A DNA stretch of 57,035 nt, taken from Idiomarina zobellii. Lineage in GTDB: Bacteria > Pseudomonadota > Gammaproteobacteria > Enterobacterales > Alteromonadaceae. The stretch lies in the NCBI RefSeq assembly GCF_900100855.1, contig NZ_FNCB01000016.1:1-57035 (forward strand). Direction: 5' to 3'. A program made the position numbers and the translations under genes. Positions 1 to 8,629 of the stretch are shown piece by piece (within the stretch, counting starts at the first letter, position 1; each line of letters opens with the position of its first letter). The notes beneath the pieces are model-generated. The model saw only the letters and a program-made list of their open reading frames with translations, made no database searches and had not been told where the DNA came from.

Positions 1-257
1 TTTCCACGTACAAATGGTTTTACATGCTGAGGGGGGATGAGTTTGACGGTTAAACCATGCTTAATAAACAAACGGCCCCAGTAGTTAGAGCCACTGCATG
101 CCTCCATCACAACATCAGCATCTGGGAACTGTATAACGGTCTCGAGCAATTTGTTTCTTCGGACTTGGCGGTTGAACACTTCGGTTCCCCCTTGATTAGT
201 TCCGCAAACTTGAAAAACAGATTTTGCCAAATCGATACTAATTGTTGTAACTTTCAT
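1..257 (-). CDS. IS110-family transposase/recombinase, N-terminal part (runs off the window)
   Basis: This is the first 85 or so residues of a DEDD-type IS110-family recombinase, read leftward from an ATG at 257 and still open at base 1. The N-terminus shows the family signature DLAKSVFQV (first catalytic Asp) and VVMEACSGSNYWG (catalytic Glu), followed by LIPPQHVKPFVRG, the stretch that precedes the KNDxxDA motif in this family. The third and fourth acidic residues and the C-terminal half lie outside the window. It is clearly related to, but not the same as, the recombinase at the right end of the window (55910-56941). The enzymes cut and join DNA under guidance of an RNA encoded in the element's own non-coding end. 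I cannot tell from here whether the element is intact. Confidence 0.85.
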   Translation of the reverse strand, partial: MKVTTISIDLAKSVFQVCGTNQGGTEVFNRQVRRNKLLETVIQFPDADVVMEACSGSNYWGRLFIKHGLTVKLIPPQHVKPFVRG

Positions 258-346
258 GGGTGGACACCTCGTTTGAGATTATTGAACACATCACTTTAAT
301 AATGGCGCATTGCGACGCCGTGTAAAGCGAGGTGTCCATCCCATCA
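258..346 (-). mobile_element. 5' non-coding end of the left IS110-family element
   Basis: The 89 bases upstream of the recombinase start contain a perfect 11-bp inverted repeat (tggacacctcg at 261-271, cgaggtgtcca at 328-338). The outer arm corresponds to the subterminal repeat of the element. The outer sequence ccatcccatca (336-346) aligns with ccatctcatca (57018-57028) at the same place in the right-end element, so I put the element boundary near the CA dinucleotide at 345-346. Beyond it lies chromosomal sequence with a palindrome. Confidence 0.6.
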
Positions 347-359
347 TCCCTGGGGGCTT

Positions 360-385
360 ATGTAACGCCATCCATGGCGTTACAT
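360..385. repeat. 26-bp perfect palindrome (REP-like)
   Basis: Two 12-base arms (atgtaacgccat and atggcgttacat) are separated by cc and can form a perfect hairpin. There is no T-run on either side, so it is not a classical intrinsic terminator. It lies between the left IS end and the 3' end of the lipoprotein gene, and is probably a dispersed intergenic palindrome; IS110-family elements often insert next to such repeats. It could also stabilise the 3' end of the lipoprotein mRNA. Confidence 0.6.
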
Positions 386-437
386 ACCGGTCTGCTCCAT
401 AATATACATCTTTATCGCATTCATTCATTTTCCTGCG

Positions 438-803
438 TTACGGTATCCAGCAAACGCCGCCTTTTAGTTGTGGCATCGGCTCAGGTATATGTTCACAAGT
501 TGAATAGCCGGTCTTAGCGTCCTCTTTAGCCTTTTCATTGTACTTATAAATAGCGTCTAGTAGCGTTTGTTCATTAGTAATGGTTTCGCTGCTATACACC
601 ACATAGCCCTCCGGGCCACCGCAGGCTTTCTTACCCACGGGCAATACTTTGCAGCTTTCTACCGTTTGAGCTTTCGGCGTACCAATAAGCGCTTTTATGT
701 CCGTCATAGTGACCGGCTCATCAACCTCAGTGCCGTTTGCCGACTGCGCACTATTGCACCCTGTCAAAACTAATGCTGTTAGTAAAACCAAAAGTCGCTT
801 CAT
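438..803 (-). CDS. small hypothetical lipoprotein
   Basis: The 121-residue protein starts with a lipoprotein signal peptide (MKRLLVLLTALVLTGC), so Cys16 would be lipidated and the mature protein anchored in a membrane facing the periplasm. Four more cysteines follow in the mature part (in CKVLPVGKKACGG, STCEH and GGVCWIP), which suggests two disulfides. The ATG at 803 has a good ribosome binding site (aaggtg six bases upstream). I do not recognise the family. It stands alone between an IS end and the broken hipA, with a palindrome 52 bases after its stop. Confidence 0.7.
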   Translation of the reverse strand: MKRLLVLLTALVLTGCNSAQSANGTEVDEPVTMTDIKALIGTPKAQTVESCKVLPVGKKACGGPEGYVVYSSETITNEQTLLDAIYKYNEKAKEDAKTGYSTCEHIPEPMPQLKGGVCWIP

Positions 804-956
804 AACTTCACCTTAATGGGTTTGATAAGTTCTTGGTGCTATTGAATTCAAACTTCAATATTAGGTATATACCATATAAGCATAAAAACTAAGTGGATAT
901 AGTATTACTTTTGTAACAGAGCAGTGGCGATTCAATTAACCGAACCAAGTTACGTT

Positions 957-1939
957 CTATACATTAAATGCACTTTGCATCATCAGCTGCTCTGCGCGGC
1001 TTATTCCCAAACGTTTAGCAACAGCCTCCCAACTTCTTACAGCGCTAAGCACGTCATCATAAATTTGTGTCGCTTCGTCCTTAGACAAGCGAAAAAAGTC
1101 AATGACTTCAAAAGCTAAATCATAATCTAACGCATTGGCAGTATCGGTAATATTAAGGTGTAACCCACTCTTACCAATAATCGGATTTAAATCATAAGCA
1201 GGCGACAGCCGCCAACCTTTTGAGGTCAATAAAAATCCGTGGTTACGCAAATGATCGTCGGTATTTGACACCGCGATATTAAAAACAATTCGCCGCCATA
1301 GCTGCGCAAGATCAGCCTCGGTTTCAGCCCCCTGGTTCGTCAGAAACTCAGCAAGCTCCAAGTAACTTGCTCCCGCAGACTGCTCACCGTCATAGTATTG
1401 AAGCTGCGTCATTGCAGAGGAGAAGTGAATGCGCTTATCAGCCACACGATCAAACCGCTTTGTCAAAAAGGTATGGTATTGAGATGAAAATTTACGCACA
1501 TCACAAGCAAACATTTCCACGCCTGATGCGACAGCTAACTCATGACACAGCATCTCCCAGGCACCAACATCGTAAGCGTCATTCAGGTTGGGAAACTTAG
1601 CAATCCAAAGATGGTTATTCTCGTCCACAACACATGCTTTTGGTCTTGCGCCTCCCAGCGAAGAGCGCGGCGCTGCATCAAAATCCGTCCCCACCTATCC
1701 GGAGACGAATCTAGAAACGCCCTGAAGTTTTTATCCGGTGTGTCATTGTAAAACTCACCACGGTGTAGCGTGAGCTGAGGGTCAACCTGCAAGCGGTAGT
1801 CCGACGTTAGGAAAGCATTATCGTAGGCAAAACTAAACACGCCTCCACGGCTTGTCTCTGAAAACGTTAACTCACCAATTAACAAAGGCTCTTCAATGGG
1901 TGCCCAGGATGCATACACATTAACCGTCCGCCGGCTCAT
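957..1939 (-). pseudogene. hipA: hipA kinase toxin, broken by internal deletion and frameshift
   Basis: Two overlapping frames encode the two ends of one HipA-type serine/threonine kinase. The first (1583-1939) carries the N-terminal subdomain up to FLDSSPDRWGRILMQRR. The second (957-1694) resumes with the glycine-rich loop SSLGGARPK and continues through the kinase core, including NTDDHLRNHGF (catalytic loop) and YDLNPI (metal-binding loop). The whole locus is only about 327 codons, against the usual 410-440, and the 80-90 residues normally lying between these blocks are missing. I read this as an internal deletion that also shifted the frame, so no full-length toxin is expected. Kinase catalytic residues are still present in the downstream frame, so a truncated product cannot be ruled out. 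The gene overlaps hipB by four bases (ATGA). Confidence 0.75.
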
Positions 1940-2241
1940 TTCTTACCATCCAACAATTGAATATTCTGCAACTTAAGACCAACCTCATCGTGAGCCGCCA
2001 TTTCTGAAAAGTTATCTTCCATGCCAAGCACAGCCATCACTTTTAAATAAGTGCCAATAGCGACCCCCGGGTCGCCTGAAAATACCTTATTAACCGTTTT
2101 GTTATCAAAGCCTGTTCGTTCACATATAATTTTTTTTGTGAGTCCCCGCCGTTTTGCAGCCAGCAGTAAATCCTCGCCAAAGTGCTTCAACACTTTACGC
2201 TGTTTGGGAAATAACACATTATGCAGGTTACGTTTTGCCAT
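1936..2241 (-). CDS. hipB: HipB-like antitoxin, XRE-family DNA-binding protein
   Basis: This 101-residue protein has a helix-turn-helix of the XRE/Cro type in the middle (LLLAAKRRGLTKKIICERTG, then FDNKTVNKVFSG) and ends with a short polar tail. It lies directly upstream of hipA and overlaps it by four bases, the normal antitoxin-toxin order. In the family HipB binds its own promoter and holds HipA inactive. The ATG at 2241 is immediately downstream of a pair of inverted operator-like arms (2248-2294), which supports autoregulation. With hipA broken it would now be an orphan repressor. Confidence 0.8.
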   Translation of the reverse strand: MAKRNLHNVLFPKQRKVLKHFGEDLLLAAKRRGLTKKIICERTGFDNKTVNKVFSGDPGVAIGTYLKVMAVLGMEDNFSEMAAHDEVGLKLQNIQLLDGKK

Positions 2242-2247
2242 AAAATA

Positions 2248-2294
2248 TAGGACTAAATTCCTATTAAATTAGATATATAGGGAATATAGTCCTA
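2248..2294. promoter_or_regulatory. inverted-repeat operator upstream of hipB
   Basis: Two arms face each other, taggactaaattccta (2248-2263) and tagggaatatagtccta (2278-2294). They are near-perfect reverse complements separated by 14 AT-rich bases. Their position just upstream of the hipB start, together with the known autoregulation of hipBA operons, suggests a HipB operator overlapping the promoter. Confidence 0.55.
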
Positions 2295-2320
2295 CTTAAA
2301 GGTATGTTCAACATCTAATC

Positions 2321-2719
2321 TTAACGAAAGGCATCCGGTAAAGGCACGGCCTTACGAGCTTTCATATCAAACAGCACCGAGGTAGCCACATTCTCCGCCG
2401 CAACTTCTCCAGTGTCGCTAAGGTACATGGTTTGGCGATAACGGATCGATTTAGTCCCCAGCTTTTCCACCTGACAATCAATATGGACTAAGGCACCAAC
2501 CGGTACCTCAGCCACATAATCGATCTCGTGACGCACATCCGCCCAGCCCAGGTTTTCTTGACGAGCTTCAGACGCATTGTGACCGAGACAGCGCATAAAG
2601 TGCTGCATGGCATCATCGAACATTCCAACATAATTGCGGGTATTCAAATGCCCCATTTCATCACATAACCAAGGATGTATAACGCCTTGAAAGGTCGTAA
2701 ACACCTTATTGTTTGGCAT
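2321..2719 (-). CDS. cdhB: acyl-CoA thioesterase (4HBT fold), probable betainyl-CoA thioesterase
   Basis: The 132-residue protein is a single hotdog-fold thioesterase. The start segment VIHPWLCDEMGHLNTRNYVGMFDDA contains the active-site Asp/His region of the 4-hydroxybenzoyl-CoA thioesterase type. I chose the ATG at 2719 rather than the in-frame one at 2734 because aggagg lies six bases before it. It overlaps the end of the hydrolase gene by 14 bases and is last in the leftward carnitine operon. In pseudomonads such an enzyme (CdhB, or a domain fused to carnitine dehydrogenase) hydrolyses betainyl-CoA to glycine betaine; I infer the same role from the neighbours. The symbol is by analogy. Confidence 0.75.
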   Translation of the reverse strand: MPNNKVFTTFQGVIHPWLCDEMGHLNTRNYVGMFDDAMQHFMRCLGHNASEARQENLGWADVRHEIDYVAEVPVGALVHIDCQVEKLGTKSIRYRQTMYLSDTGEVAAENVATSVLFDMKARKAVPLPDAFR

Positions 2720-3623
2720 TGCCGTCCTCCTCAATCATCGCTTTTATGCGTTGCCAGGCATCCAGTGTAGCCTGCTCGTCATAAACGCTGCCTGCTTCCA
2801 CGTTTGCAGGGTTTGGATCCGCGTGATCAAAGGTATGTGTTGCGTCCGGGTAGACAACATACTCAAACTCACCAGCATTCTCCGGATGTTGGTAGTTTAC
2901 GCACTCGGCTTCATCGATGTATCGATCATTCCCTCCAAGCAACATTAACGAGTCAATATCGGCTGACCATTGTCCGCGACACGTTCCGTAAAACATGAAA
3001 GCCCCATCAATGACCGACTCATAATCCGTTTCCGGCCAGCTTGCTACGCTCAATGGTGTCTTCTCGGCGGATAACTGGCGTAAGAACGTCCAAATGGTGC
3101 CCGCACCGTGCGAAAAGCCCGCAAGATAGACATTGTTTTCATCAAAGGTTGTGCGCTCGGACAGCGACTCGATGGTCGCCACAATATCACCAGAGCGCTC
3201 CCAGGGAGTCATTTTCTCGAAGTTACAGGCATCGTTCCAATCAATACCACGGCCGCTGTAGCTATCCACCGAAATAACCGCAACCCCTAACTCATTAAAG
3301 CGCTCCGCCCAATCTTCTTCGTGGCTTGCCGTAGGACCACTGCAGCCATGCAGAAAGATCAGTGTCGGAAACGGTCCATCGGTTTTGTCATCCGGCAGGT
3401 ACACTTCTTCATGCGGCAAAAGTTCGTCTTGTAACTGCGACATAGATTTCGGCGACACCGTTTGCTCGGCATTTTTCTGCGCCTTAAGTATCCAATCTTC
3501 CTGAATACCATTATCAACGGCTTCTTCTAAGCTTGCCCGGTTATCTCCCACGTCGGACGAGCAAGCGGTTAACGCAAGCACCGCCGTCAGCGAGAATACG
3601 GCTCCTACAGTTTTAATTGTCAT
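2706..3623 (-). CDS. alpha/beta hydrolase lipoprotein (dienelactone hydrolase-like)
   Basis: The 305-residue protein has a lipoprotein signal peptide (lipobox LTAC, Cys21) followed by an alpha/beta hydrolase. The oxyanion segment is FLHGCSG (about residues 90-96), the nucleophile elbow is GFSHG with Ser171, and the likely catalytic His is in DATHTFDH near the C-terminus. It would act outside the inner membrane. The start has a good site (ggag) and overlaps the transporter gene by 11 bases. Pseudomonas carnitine loci include a hydrolase (HocS) that releases carnitine from short-chain acylcarnitines; I infer a comparable role here, moved to the cell envelope. A hydrolase for another ester is possible. 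Confidence 0.7.
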   Translation of the reverse strand: MTIKTVGAVFSLTAVLALTACSSDVGDNRASLEEAVDNGIQEDWILKAQKNAEQTVSPKSMSQLQDELLPHEEVYLPDDKTDGPFPTLIFLHGCSGPTASHEEDWAERFNELGVAVISVDSYSGRGIDWNDACNFEKMTPWERSGDIVATIESLSERTTFDENNVYLAGFSHGAGTIWTFLRQLSAEKTPLSVASWPETDYESVIDGAFMFYGTCRGQWSADIDSLMLLGGNDRYIDEAECVNYQHPENAGEFEYVVYPDATHTFDHADPNPANVEAGSVYDEQATLDAWQRIKAMIEEDGNAKQ

Positions 3624-5190
3624 TCTTTACTCCTTTCCCTTTCGTCGAATGCTTGGTCGATATCACCAGCTCAGGTTTAGCAAGCTGTCGGCCAAAGTCA
3701 TCATGCAATTGATTCAATAAAGACTTAAACAACACCAGTAACACCGGAATAAGCGGCAGTGCCAACATAATTGTGGACGCTTTCACAGTATCCAGCGCAT
3801 CAATCACCAGCAGGCCAACCGCCAGCGCCGCTAGAATGACCGCCCAGGCAACGCGGTTCCAGCGCGCAGGCTCTTCGTCTCCAGCCAGGTTTTTAGTGCT
3901 AATGCTGGCAAGCACATACGCCGAGGAGTCTAACGTTGTTGCCAAGAACACAAAGCTCAACAAGGTAAATACGCCAATCACCAACGTGCTAAACGGCAAG
4001 GTTTCTAATATCGCAACAACGGTGGCAGGTATGCCCGACGTCCCCAGAATGCTCGATACATCGAGAGCTCCGGTCAGTTGCAAGTGCTGCGCATAGGCGC
4101 CACACACCGCCAAAAAGGTCATACAGCCCAAACTGCCCCAGGTGAGTGTGCCAAGCACTAAGCTTTTTATGGTGCGCCCTTTGGAAATACGCCCAATAAA
4201 TAATCCCATTAATGGCGCATAAGCTATCCACCACGCCCAGTAAAACAATGTCCAGTTGTCAGGGAAGTTATCGCCGGTAATGGGAGCCAGCCAGAAGCTA
4301 ATTTGTGCAAAGCTATCCAGCAGCAAACCCAAGCTATTCATGGTCAGTGACAAAATGAAAACGGTGGGGCCGGCAAACAACACAAACAGCACCACAATAA
4401 TCGCCAGTACAATGTTAATATCACTCAACCATCGAATACCCTGCTTTAACCCTCGGTAGGCGCTGCCACCAAACAGTAGTGCCCAAAAACCAATGACGCC
4501 TAAACGCATGCCGATAGAGTCTTCGACACCAAACAGGTGGCTCACCAGCTCTGATACTAACGGCACTCCTAGTCCTAATGAAGTGCCGGCGCCGCCCAGT
4601 AACCCCAGTAAAATCAAGGTGTCTGTCAGCGCGCCTAAGGCTCCATCACTTTGCTTTTTATAGACCGGACGGCAAGCTTCTGAAATACGCAAAAACGGGC
4701 GCTCGCGCACGTACAAGCGATAAGCAACCGCCACAGCTGGAATGGCATAGAGTGTCCATGGAACGAAGCTCCAATGGAACAAGGTGTACATGTGTCCCCA
4801 GTTATAAGCCGCGGTGGAGTGCGCCTCCAGTCCCAGGGGCGGGGTCGACAAATAGTAAATCGGCTCTACAAACGACCAGCTCATCAGCCCAATGCCAATA
4901 CCGGCTGAGAACATCATCGCAGCCCAGCTAACTTCTGAGTATTCCTTATCGACGTGCTCTGTCGCTAATTTCACCTGTCCATAGCGACCAAAAGCCAACC
5001 AAAGCGCAAAGACAAAAGCGCCAAACCCAAAAATTACCAGTAGCCAACCAAAATTATTAGTAATAGCTGACATGGCCTGGCTTGCCCAGGCTTGAGACTC
5101 GATCGGGGCTAAAATCAACGCAGCCGCCACAGCAGCTGCGATGATAAACGCCGGTGTAAAAACAGCGACGTCCAGTTTCGATTGCTTCAT
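3613..5190 (-). CDS. BCCT-family transporter (carnitine/betaine type)
   Basis: This 525-residue inner-membrane protein has about twelve hydrophobic segments and the BCCT signature around FYWAWWIAYAPLMGLFIGRISKGRT, where aromatic residues line the quaternary-ammonium site. It lacks the long charged C-terminal domain of osmosensing BetP. Its start overlaps the stop of the TonB receptor (TAATG at 5190), so the two are translationally coupled, and the hydrolase gene overlaps its end. The natural substrate from context is L-carnitine, driven by a sodium or proton gradient; glycine betaine or choline are the main alternatives. Confidence 0.85.
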   Translation of the reverse strand: MKQSKLDVAVFTPAFIIAAAVAAALILAPIESQAWASQAMSAITNNFGWLLVIFGFGAFVFALWLAFGRYGQVKLATEHVDKEYSEVSWAAMMFSAGIGIGLMSWSFVEPIYYLSTPPLGLEAHSTAAYNWGHMYTLFHWSFVPWTLYAIPAVAVAYRLYVRERPFLRISEACRPVYKKQSDGALGALTDTLILLGLLGGAGTSLGLGVPLVSELVSHLFGVEDSIGMRLGVIGFWALLFGGSAYRGLKQGIRWLSDINIVLAIIVVLFVLFAGPTVFILSLTMNSLGLLLDSFAQISFWLAPITGDNFPDNWTLFYWAWWIAYAPLMGLFIGRISKGRTIKSLVLGTLTWGSLGCMTFLAVCGAYAQHLQLTGALDVSSILGTSGIPATVVAILETLPFSTLVIGVFTLLSFVFLATTLDSSAYVLASISTKNLAGDEEPARWNRVAWAVILAALAVGLLVIDALDTVKASTIMLALPLIPVLLVLFKSLLNQLHDDFGRQLAKPELVISTKHSTKGKGVKNDN

Positions 5191-7367
5191 TAGAATGATT
5201 TAGCGACGCTAATTCCGAAAGTTCTAGGCTCTCCCTGAATTGCGAAGCCAACTCCTGTTAGTGAAAACGAATGCACAATATACTCTTTATCCGTTAAGTT
5301 TTTGCCATAAACGGAAAACTCCCAACCGTCCATGGTTTCCCAGGTAAGGTTAGAATTCACCAGAGCATAACTGTCCGTTTTTGTCGTTTCTTCGTTGCCA
5401 ACACTAAAGAACATCTCATCCTGATAAGTGACATCTGTACGCCAGTCCATTGTATGCCCACCATCGAGCAGCCACTGGTAATTAAAGCCAACTGAGCCAC
5501 TGTGCTCTGGGGTACGAGCCAGACTGTTGCCAACAACGCTTGCATCACTTTCAAACGACGTAAACTCCGAGTCGGTATACGCATAGGTCGCAAACATCCG
5601 CAAACCGTCAGTAATAAAGGCATTAGCATCAAGTTCGATACCTTTTACTTCAGCGTCACCTGTTGCCGTTCGCACTTCACCGGTTTCAATGTCGGTCGTA
5701 AAGTTCTGCAAGTCGGTGTAATCAAGGAAGTACGCCGCACCATTTAATGACAAGGCTTTGTCAAAGAAACGCGCTTTAAAGCCTAATTCATAGTTGCGCG
5801 CTTTTTCCTGATCAAAGGGCACGCCCGCCGCTTGCTCAGTCGCGGCAATACCGTTATAGCCTCCGGCTTTGTAGCCTTCCGACAACGTCAGGTACACCAT
5901 ATCACCTTGCTCAGAAAAGTAGTTCACTGTCAGCTTCGGCGTAAAGCTGTTCCAGCTTTTCTCTTTTGCTACCTGATAATTTCCCTGTAAGAAACCTAAC
6001 AAGTCCGGCGCGCCAGAAGCAACGACAGAAAAGTCTTTTTTGTCGTAAGTATAACGACCACCTAAGGTTATCCCCCAGTTATTGTTTAAACGGTAGCTGC
6101 CTTCACCAAATACGGCGTAGCTATCGGTTTCATTCGCGGCATCCCAAACACCGCGCGAGCTCATGTTATCAACGCCCTGTAACTCGTACATTTTGGTTGA
6201 ATCCCAGGCTTCCAGACGTTCAATCTCTTCATTGAACAAGTACACACCCGCGGTCCACTCAAACGGCCCGTTGGTGAGGTTTTGCAGACGAAACTCCTGG
6301 GTGATCTGTTTGGAAGTTTCACTGGCATCGTTCATTAACGACAAGCCTGCATCACGCAAGTAACGGCCGGTTAAATCGTCAAAAAAGTAATAGTCCTGCT
6401 CACGATAAGCCGTTATAGAGGTGAATAAATGCTCGTCTAAGTCAACGGTTAAGTTCGCCGACAACCCAAAAATCTCCCGATCAGTCGAGCCGTCTTTGTA
6501 TAAGTCGACCTGGTCAATTTCATCTTGCGTTGGGTACTTGGAGCCAAACACTTCGTCATAGTGTGTCACTGAACGAGCACCGGGCCCTTCTAAAGTGTCT
6601 TTGGCATAATCGGCAATGAGCATTAAGTCAGCGGACTGTGACAAGTCAAAGTCCAGCTTGCCGCGAAACGACTTATTGTCCTGATCACGCAGTTCATTGC
6701 CGGTATAGACGTTATCAACCCAACCATCGCGCTGACGGGTAGAGCCGGCAAAGCGACCATTAATATCGTCAGCGACCGGGCCGCTGACCATGCCCTGAAG
6801 CTCCATCAGGTTGTAACTACCCAATGTTCCTTTAACCTTAGCTTCAAAAAACTCGGTCGGATCTTTGGTAATAACGCTAATAGCACCACCCGCGACGTTG
6901 CGTCCGTACAACGACCCTTGTGGGCCCCGCAGTACTTCAACACGCTGTATGTCGAACATGTCCGAGCGAAAGCCTCCGGCACGCCCTGCATAAACATCAT
7001 CGATAAACACGCCCACAGAAGCGTCATCACCAACAGAGCTCGAGTTTGTGCCCACACCGCGAATATACGGTTGTGGTGTCACTGGATTATAAGTCGAAAT
7101 GGAAAAGCCCGGTGTCATACCGGCCACATCTTCAATGTCCAGCACGTTTGCGCGCTCAATAGTCATTGAGCCCAGTGCGGTTACCGCCATAGGTACTTCA
7201 TTTAAGCTTTTTGTACGGCGGTTAGACGTAACCGTAATGGTTTCATATTGCTCGTCTTGCGCGTCTGTTTCGTTTTGATTGTCCTGGGCTAACGTCACTG
7301 AGGGTATCGTTAGCGTACTAATGGTTAATGCAAGTGCTGATAATTTAAACTGTGATAATGTTTTCAT
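5190..7367 (-). CDS. TonB-dependent outer-membrane receptor, probable (acyl)carnitine receptor
   Basis: The 725-residue protein has a signal peptide (cleavage near TLAQ, residue 28), a TonB-box-like ETITVTSNRR, a plug domain with the LRGPQGSLYGRNVAGGAI motif, then a beta-barrel ending in Phe (ISVAKSF), as outer-membrane barrels do. The set resembles the catecholate/xenobiotic-type receptors found widely in marine gammaproteobacteria. It is the first gene of a leftward operon with BCCT transporter, hydrolase and thioesterase, divergent from the CdhR-type regulator. TonB receptors move large or scarce substrates, so I infer uptake of acylcarnitine or a related compound. The site agggaaaaag precedes the ATG. 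Confidence 0.8.
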   Translation of the reverse strand: MKTLSQFKLSALALTISTLTIPSVTLAQDNQNETDAQDEQYETITVTSNRRTKSLNEVPMAVTALGSMTIERANVLDIEDVAGMTPGFSISTYNPVTPQPYIRGVGTNSSSVGDDASVGVFIDDVYAGRAGGFRSDMFDIQRVEVLRGPQGSLYGRNVAGGAISVITKDPTEFFEAKVKGTLGSYNLMELQGMVSGPVADDINGRFAGSTRQRDGWVDNVYTGNELRDQDNKSFRGKLDFDLSQSADLMLIADYAKDTLEGPGARSVTHYDEVFGSKYPTQDEIDQVDLYKDGSTDREIFGLSANLTVDLDEHLFTSITAYREQDYYFFDDLTGRYLRDAGLSLMNDASETSKQITQEFRLQNLTNGPFEWTAGVYLFNEEIERLEAWDSTKMYELQGVDNMSSRGVWDAANETDSYAVFGEGSYRLNNNWGITLGGRYTYDKKDFSVVASGAPDLLGFLQGNYQVAKEKSWNSFTPKLTVNYFSEQGDMVYLTLSEGYKAGGYNGIAATEQAAGVPFDQEKARNYELGFKARFFDKALSLNGAAYFLDYTDLQNFTTDIETGEVRTATGDAEVKGIELDANAFITDGLRMFATYAYTDSEFTSFESDASVVGNSLARTPEHSGSVGFNYQWLLDGGHTMDWRTDVTYQDEMFFSVGNEETTKTDSYALVNSNLTWETMDGWEFSVYGKNLTDKEYIVHSFSLTGVGFAIQGEPRTFGISVAKSF

Positions 7368-7510
7368 CTTTTTCCCTATTGTTTCTTACCCGTTCGTTCC
7401 CAAAATGAGTGCCTTGAGCGGCAAGAAGTCTTTCTAGTGTGTTATGTATGCTATAACTCAGGTAAGATTAAACTTTAGGTTATACGACACTTTATTTAGG
7501 TTTTTCTCCT
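7368..7510. promoter_or_regulatory. divergent promoter region between TonB receptor and cdhR
   Basis: The 143-base gap separates the leftward transport operon from the rightward regulator gene. It is AT-rich near the regulator and must hold both promoters. I could not fix clear -35/-10 pairs. It is the expected place for binding by the adjacent AraC-type regulator. Confidence 0.45.
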
Positions 7511-8530
7511 ATGGACTCTAAGCAATGTGACTACAATTTAAGCGATAACTTTCTGCCACCGAAGTTTGGCGACAGTGACACCATCCACATTGCTTTTATT
7601 TTAGTGGACCAGTTTTCGTTGTTTGCACTGGCGTGTATTTCGGAACCACTACGTGTTGCAAACAGACTTTCCGGCGAGCATTTGTTTGAGTTTTCTTTTG
7701 TTACGGACACCGGCAAACCAGCAACCGCCAGCAACGGTATGAAAATAGACGCCGATTATCGCATAGATACCTGCCCCGATGACTACCAAACCTTTATCGT
7801 CGTGTCAGGGTTCGACCCTTATGAACATGCCTCGCACGAATTATACGCTGAACTGCGTCGCCTGGCCGCCAACGGCTATAGTCTCGGTGGTGTTGATACC
7901 GGTGCGCAATTATTGATTAAAGCCGGTGTCATGAGTGGCCAGCGCACCACCATGCACTGGGAAGCGGCCAGCAGCTTCAAAGAAGGCCACCCAACGGTGC
8001 AAGTGGTACCCGAGCGCTTTTTAATTGAAGAGAACCGCATTTCCTCTTCGGGAGGGCTCAGCAGTTTAGACATGATGCTGAACATTATTTGGGCCAGTCA
8101 CAGTTACGAACTTGCCGCCGATGTTGCCGAGCAGTTTATGTATCATCGAATTTTAGGCGCAAACGACTCGCAGCGTATGAAGCTACGCAACCGTTTAATG
8201 ACCACCAATCGTAAGCTGATAAAAGCCGTCTCTCTGATGGAAGACAACCTCACGTCAAATTTATCCATTCGCGAAATTGCAGAGAAAGCACTGGTGTCTC
8301 AACGTGAACTTGAGCGACTGTTTGCTAAAGAGCTCAATACAACTCCGAAAAAATATTACCGCAAGTTACGTCTGGAGCATGCTCGTCAACTGCTACATCA
8401 AACTGAAATGTCGGTTTTAGAAGTTTCTCTCGCTTGTGGTTTTTCATCCGCCGCTTATTTAAGCGCTATTTACAAAGACGAATTTGGTATTCAACCGAGT
8501 AAAGACCGAGGATTACTGCTCGCTCCTTAA
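7511..8530 (+). CDS. cdhR: GlxA/AraC-family transcriptional regulator, CdhR-like
   Basis: The 339-residue protein has two parts. Residues about 25-200 form a DJ-1/PfpI-like (class I glutamine amidotransferase-like) sensor, in which the elbow reads GGVDTGAQLL: the catalytic Cys of true enzymes is replaced by Asp, as in the GbdR/CdhR group of regulators. Residues about 240-335 are an AraC DNA-binding domain with both helix-turn-helix units (LSIREIAEKALVSQRELERL and EVSLACGFSSAAYLSAIYK). In Pseudomonas CdhR activates carnitine catabolism in response to carnitine. The position between the two arms of the carnitine cluster fits. The site in front of the ATG is weak. Confidence 0.85.
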   Translation: MDSKQCDYNLSDNFLPPKFGDSDTIHIAFILVDQFSLFALACISEPLRVANRLSGEHLFEFSFVTDTGKPATASNGMKIDADYRIDTCPDDYQTFIVVSGFDPYEHASHELYAELRRLAANGYSLGGVDTGAQLLIKAGVMSGQRTTMHWEAASSFKEGHPTVQVVPERFLIEENRISSSGGLSSLDMMLNIIWASHSYELAADVAEQFMYHRILGANDSQRMKLRNRLMTTNRKLIKAVSLMEDNLTSNLSIREIAEKALVSQRELERLFAKELNTTPKKYYRKLRLEHARQLLHQTEMSVLEVSLACGFSSAAYLSAIYKDEFGIQPSKDRGLLLAP

Positions 8531-8550
8531 AAATTGTCGAAAAACCATAA

Positions 8551-8580
8551 GTCGCTCTCGCTTTCTCAATAGTTAGCGAC
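8551..8580. promoter_or_regulatory. inverted repeat before the dehydrocarnitine cleavage gene
   Basis: In the 99-base gap before the catabolic pair, gtcgct (8551-8556) and agcgac (8575-8580) face each other across 18 bases. The spacing suits a dimeric AraC-type activator, so this is a candidate CdhR site. The evidence is only positional. Confidence 0.3.
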
Positions 8581-8629
8581 GGGAAAACAGCTAGCATGAT
8601 AGAAAACTTATCAATGCTTAAGGTGACTT

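Noticed and set aside
360-385. palindrome as intrinsic terminator of the lipoprotein gene
   Set aside because: No T-run follows on either strand; better described as a REP-like palindrome.
957-1939. hipA in two frames as a three-gene HipBST-type system
   Set aside because: In HipBST the split falls after the small N-terminal subdomain and nothing is lost. Here the two frames overlap by 112 bases and the residues expected between RWGR and the glycine-rich loop are absent, which fits a deletion better.
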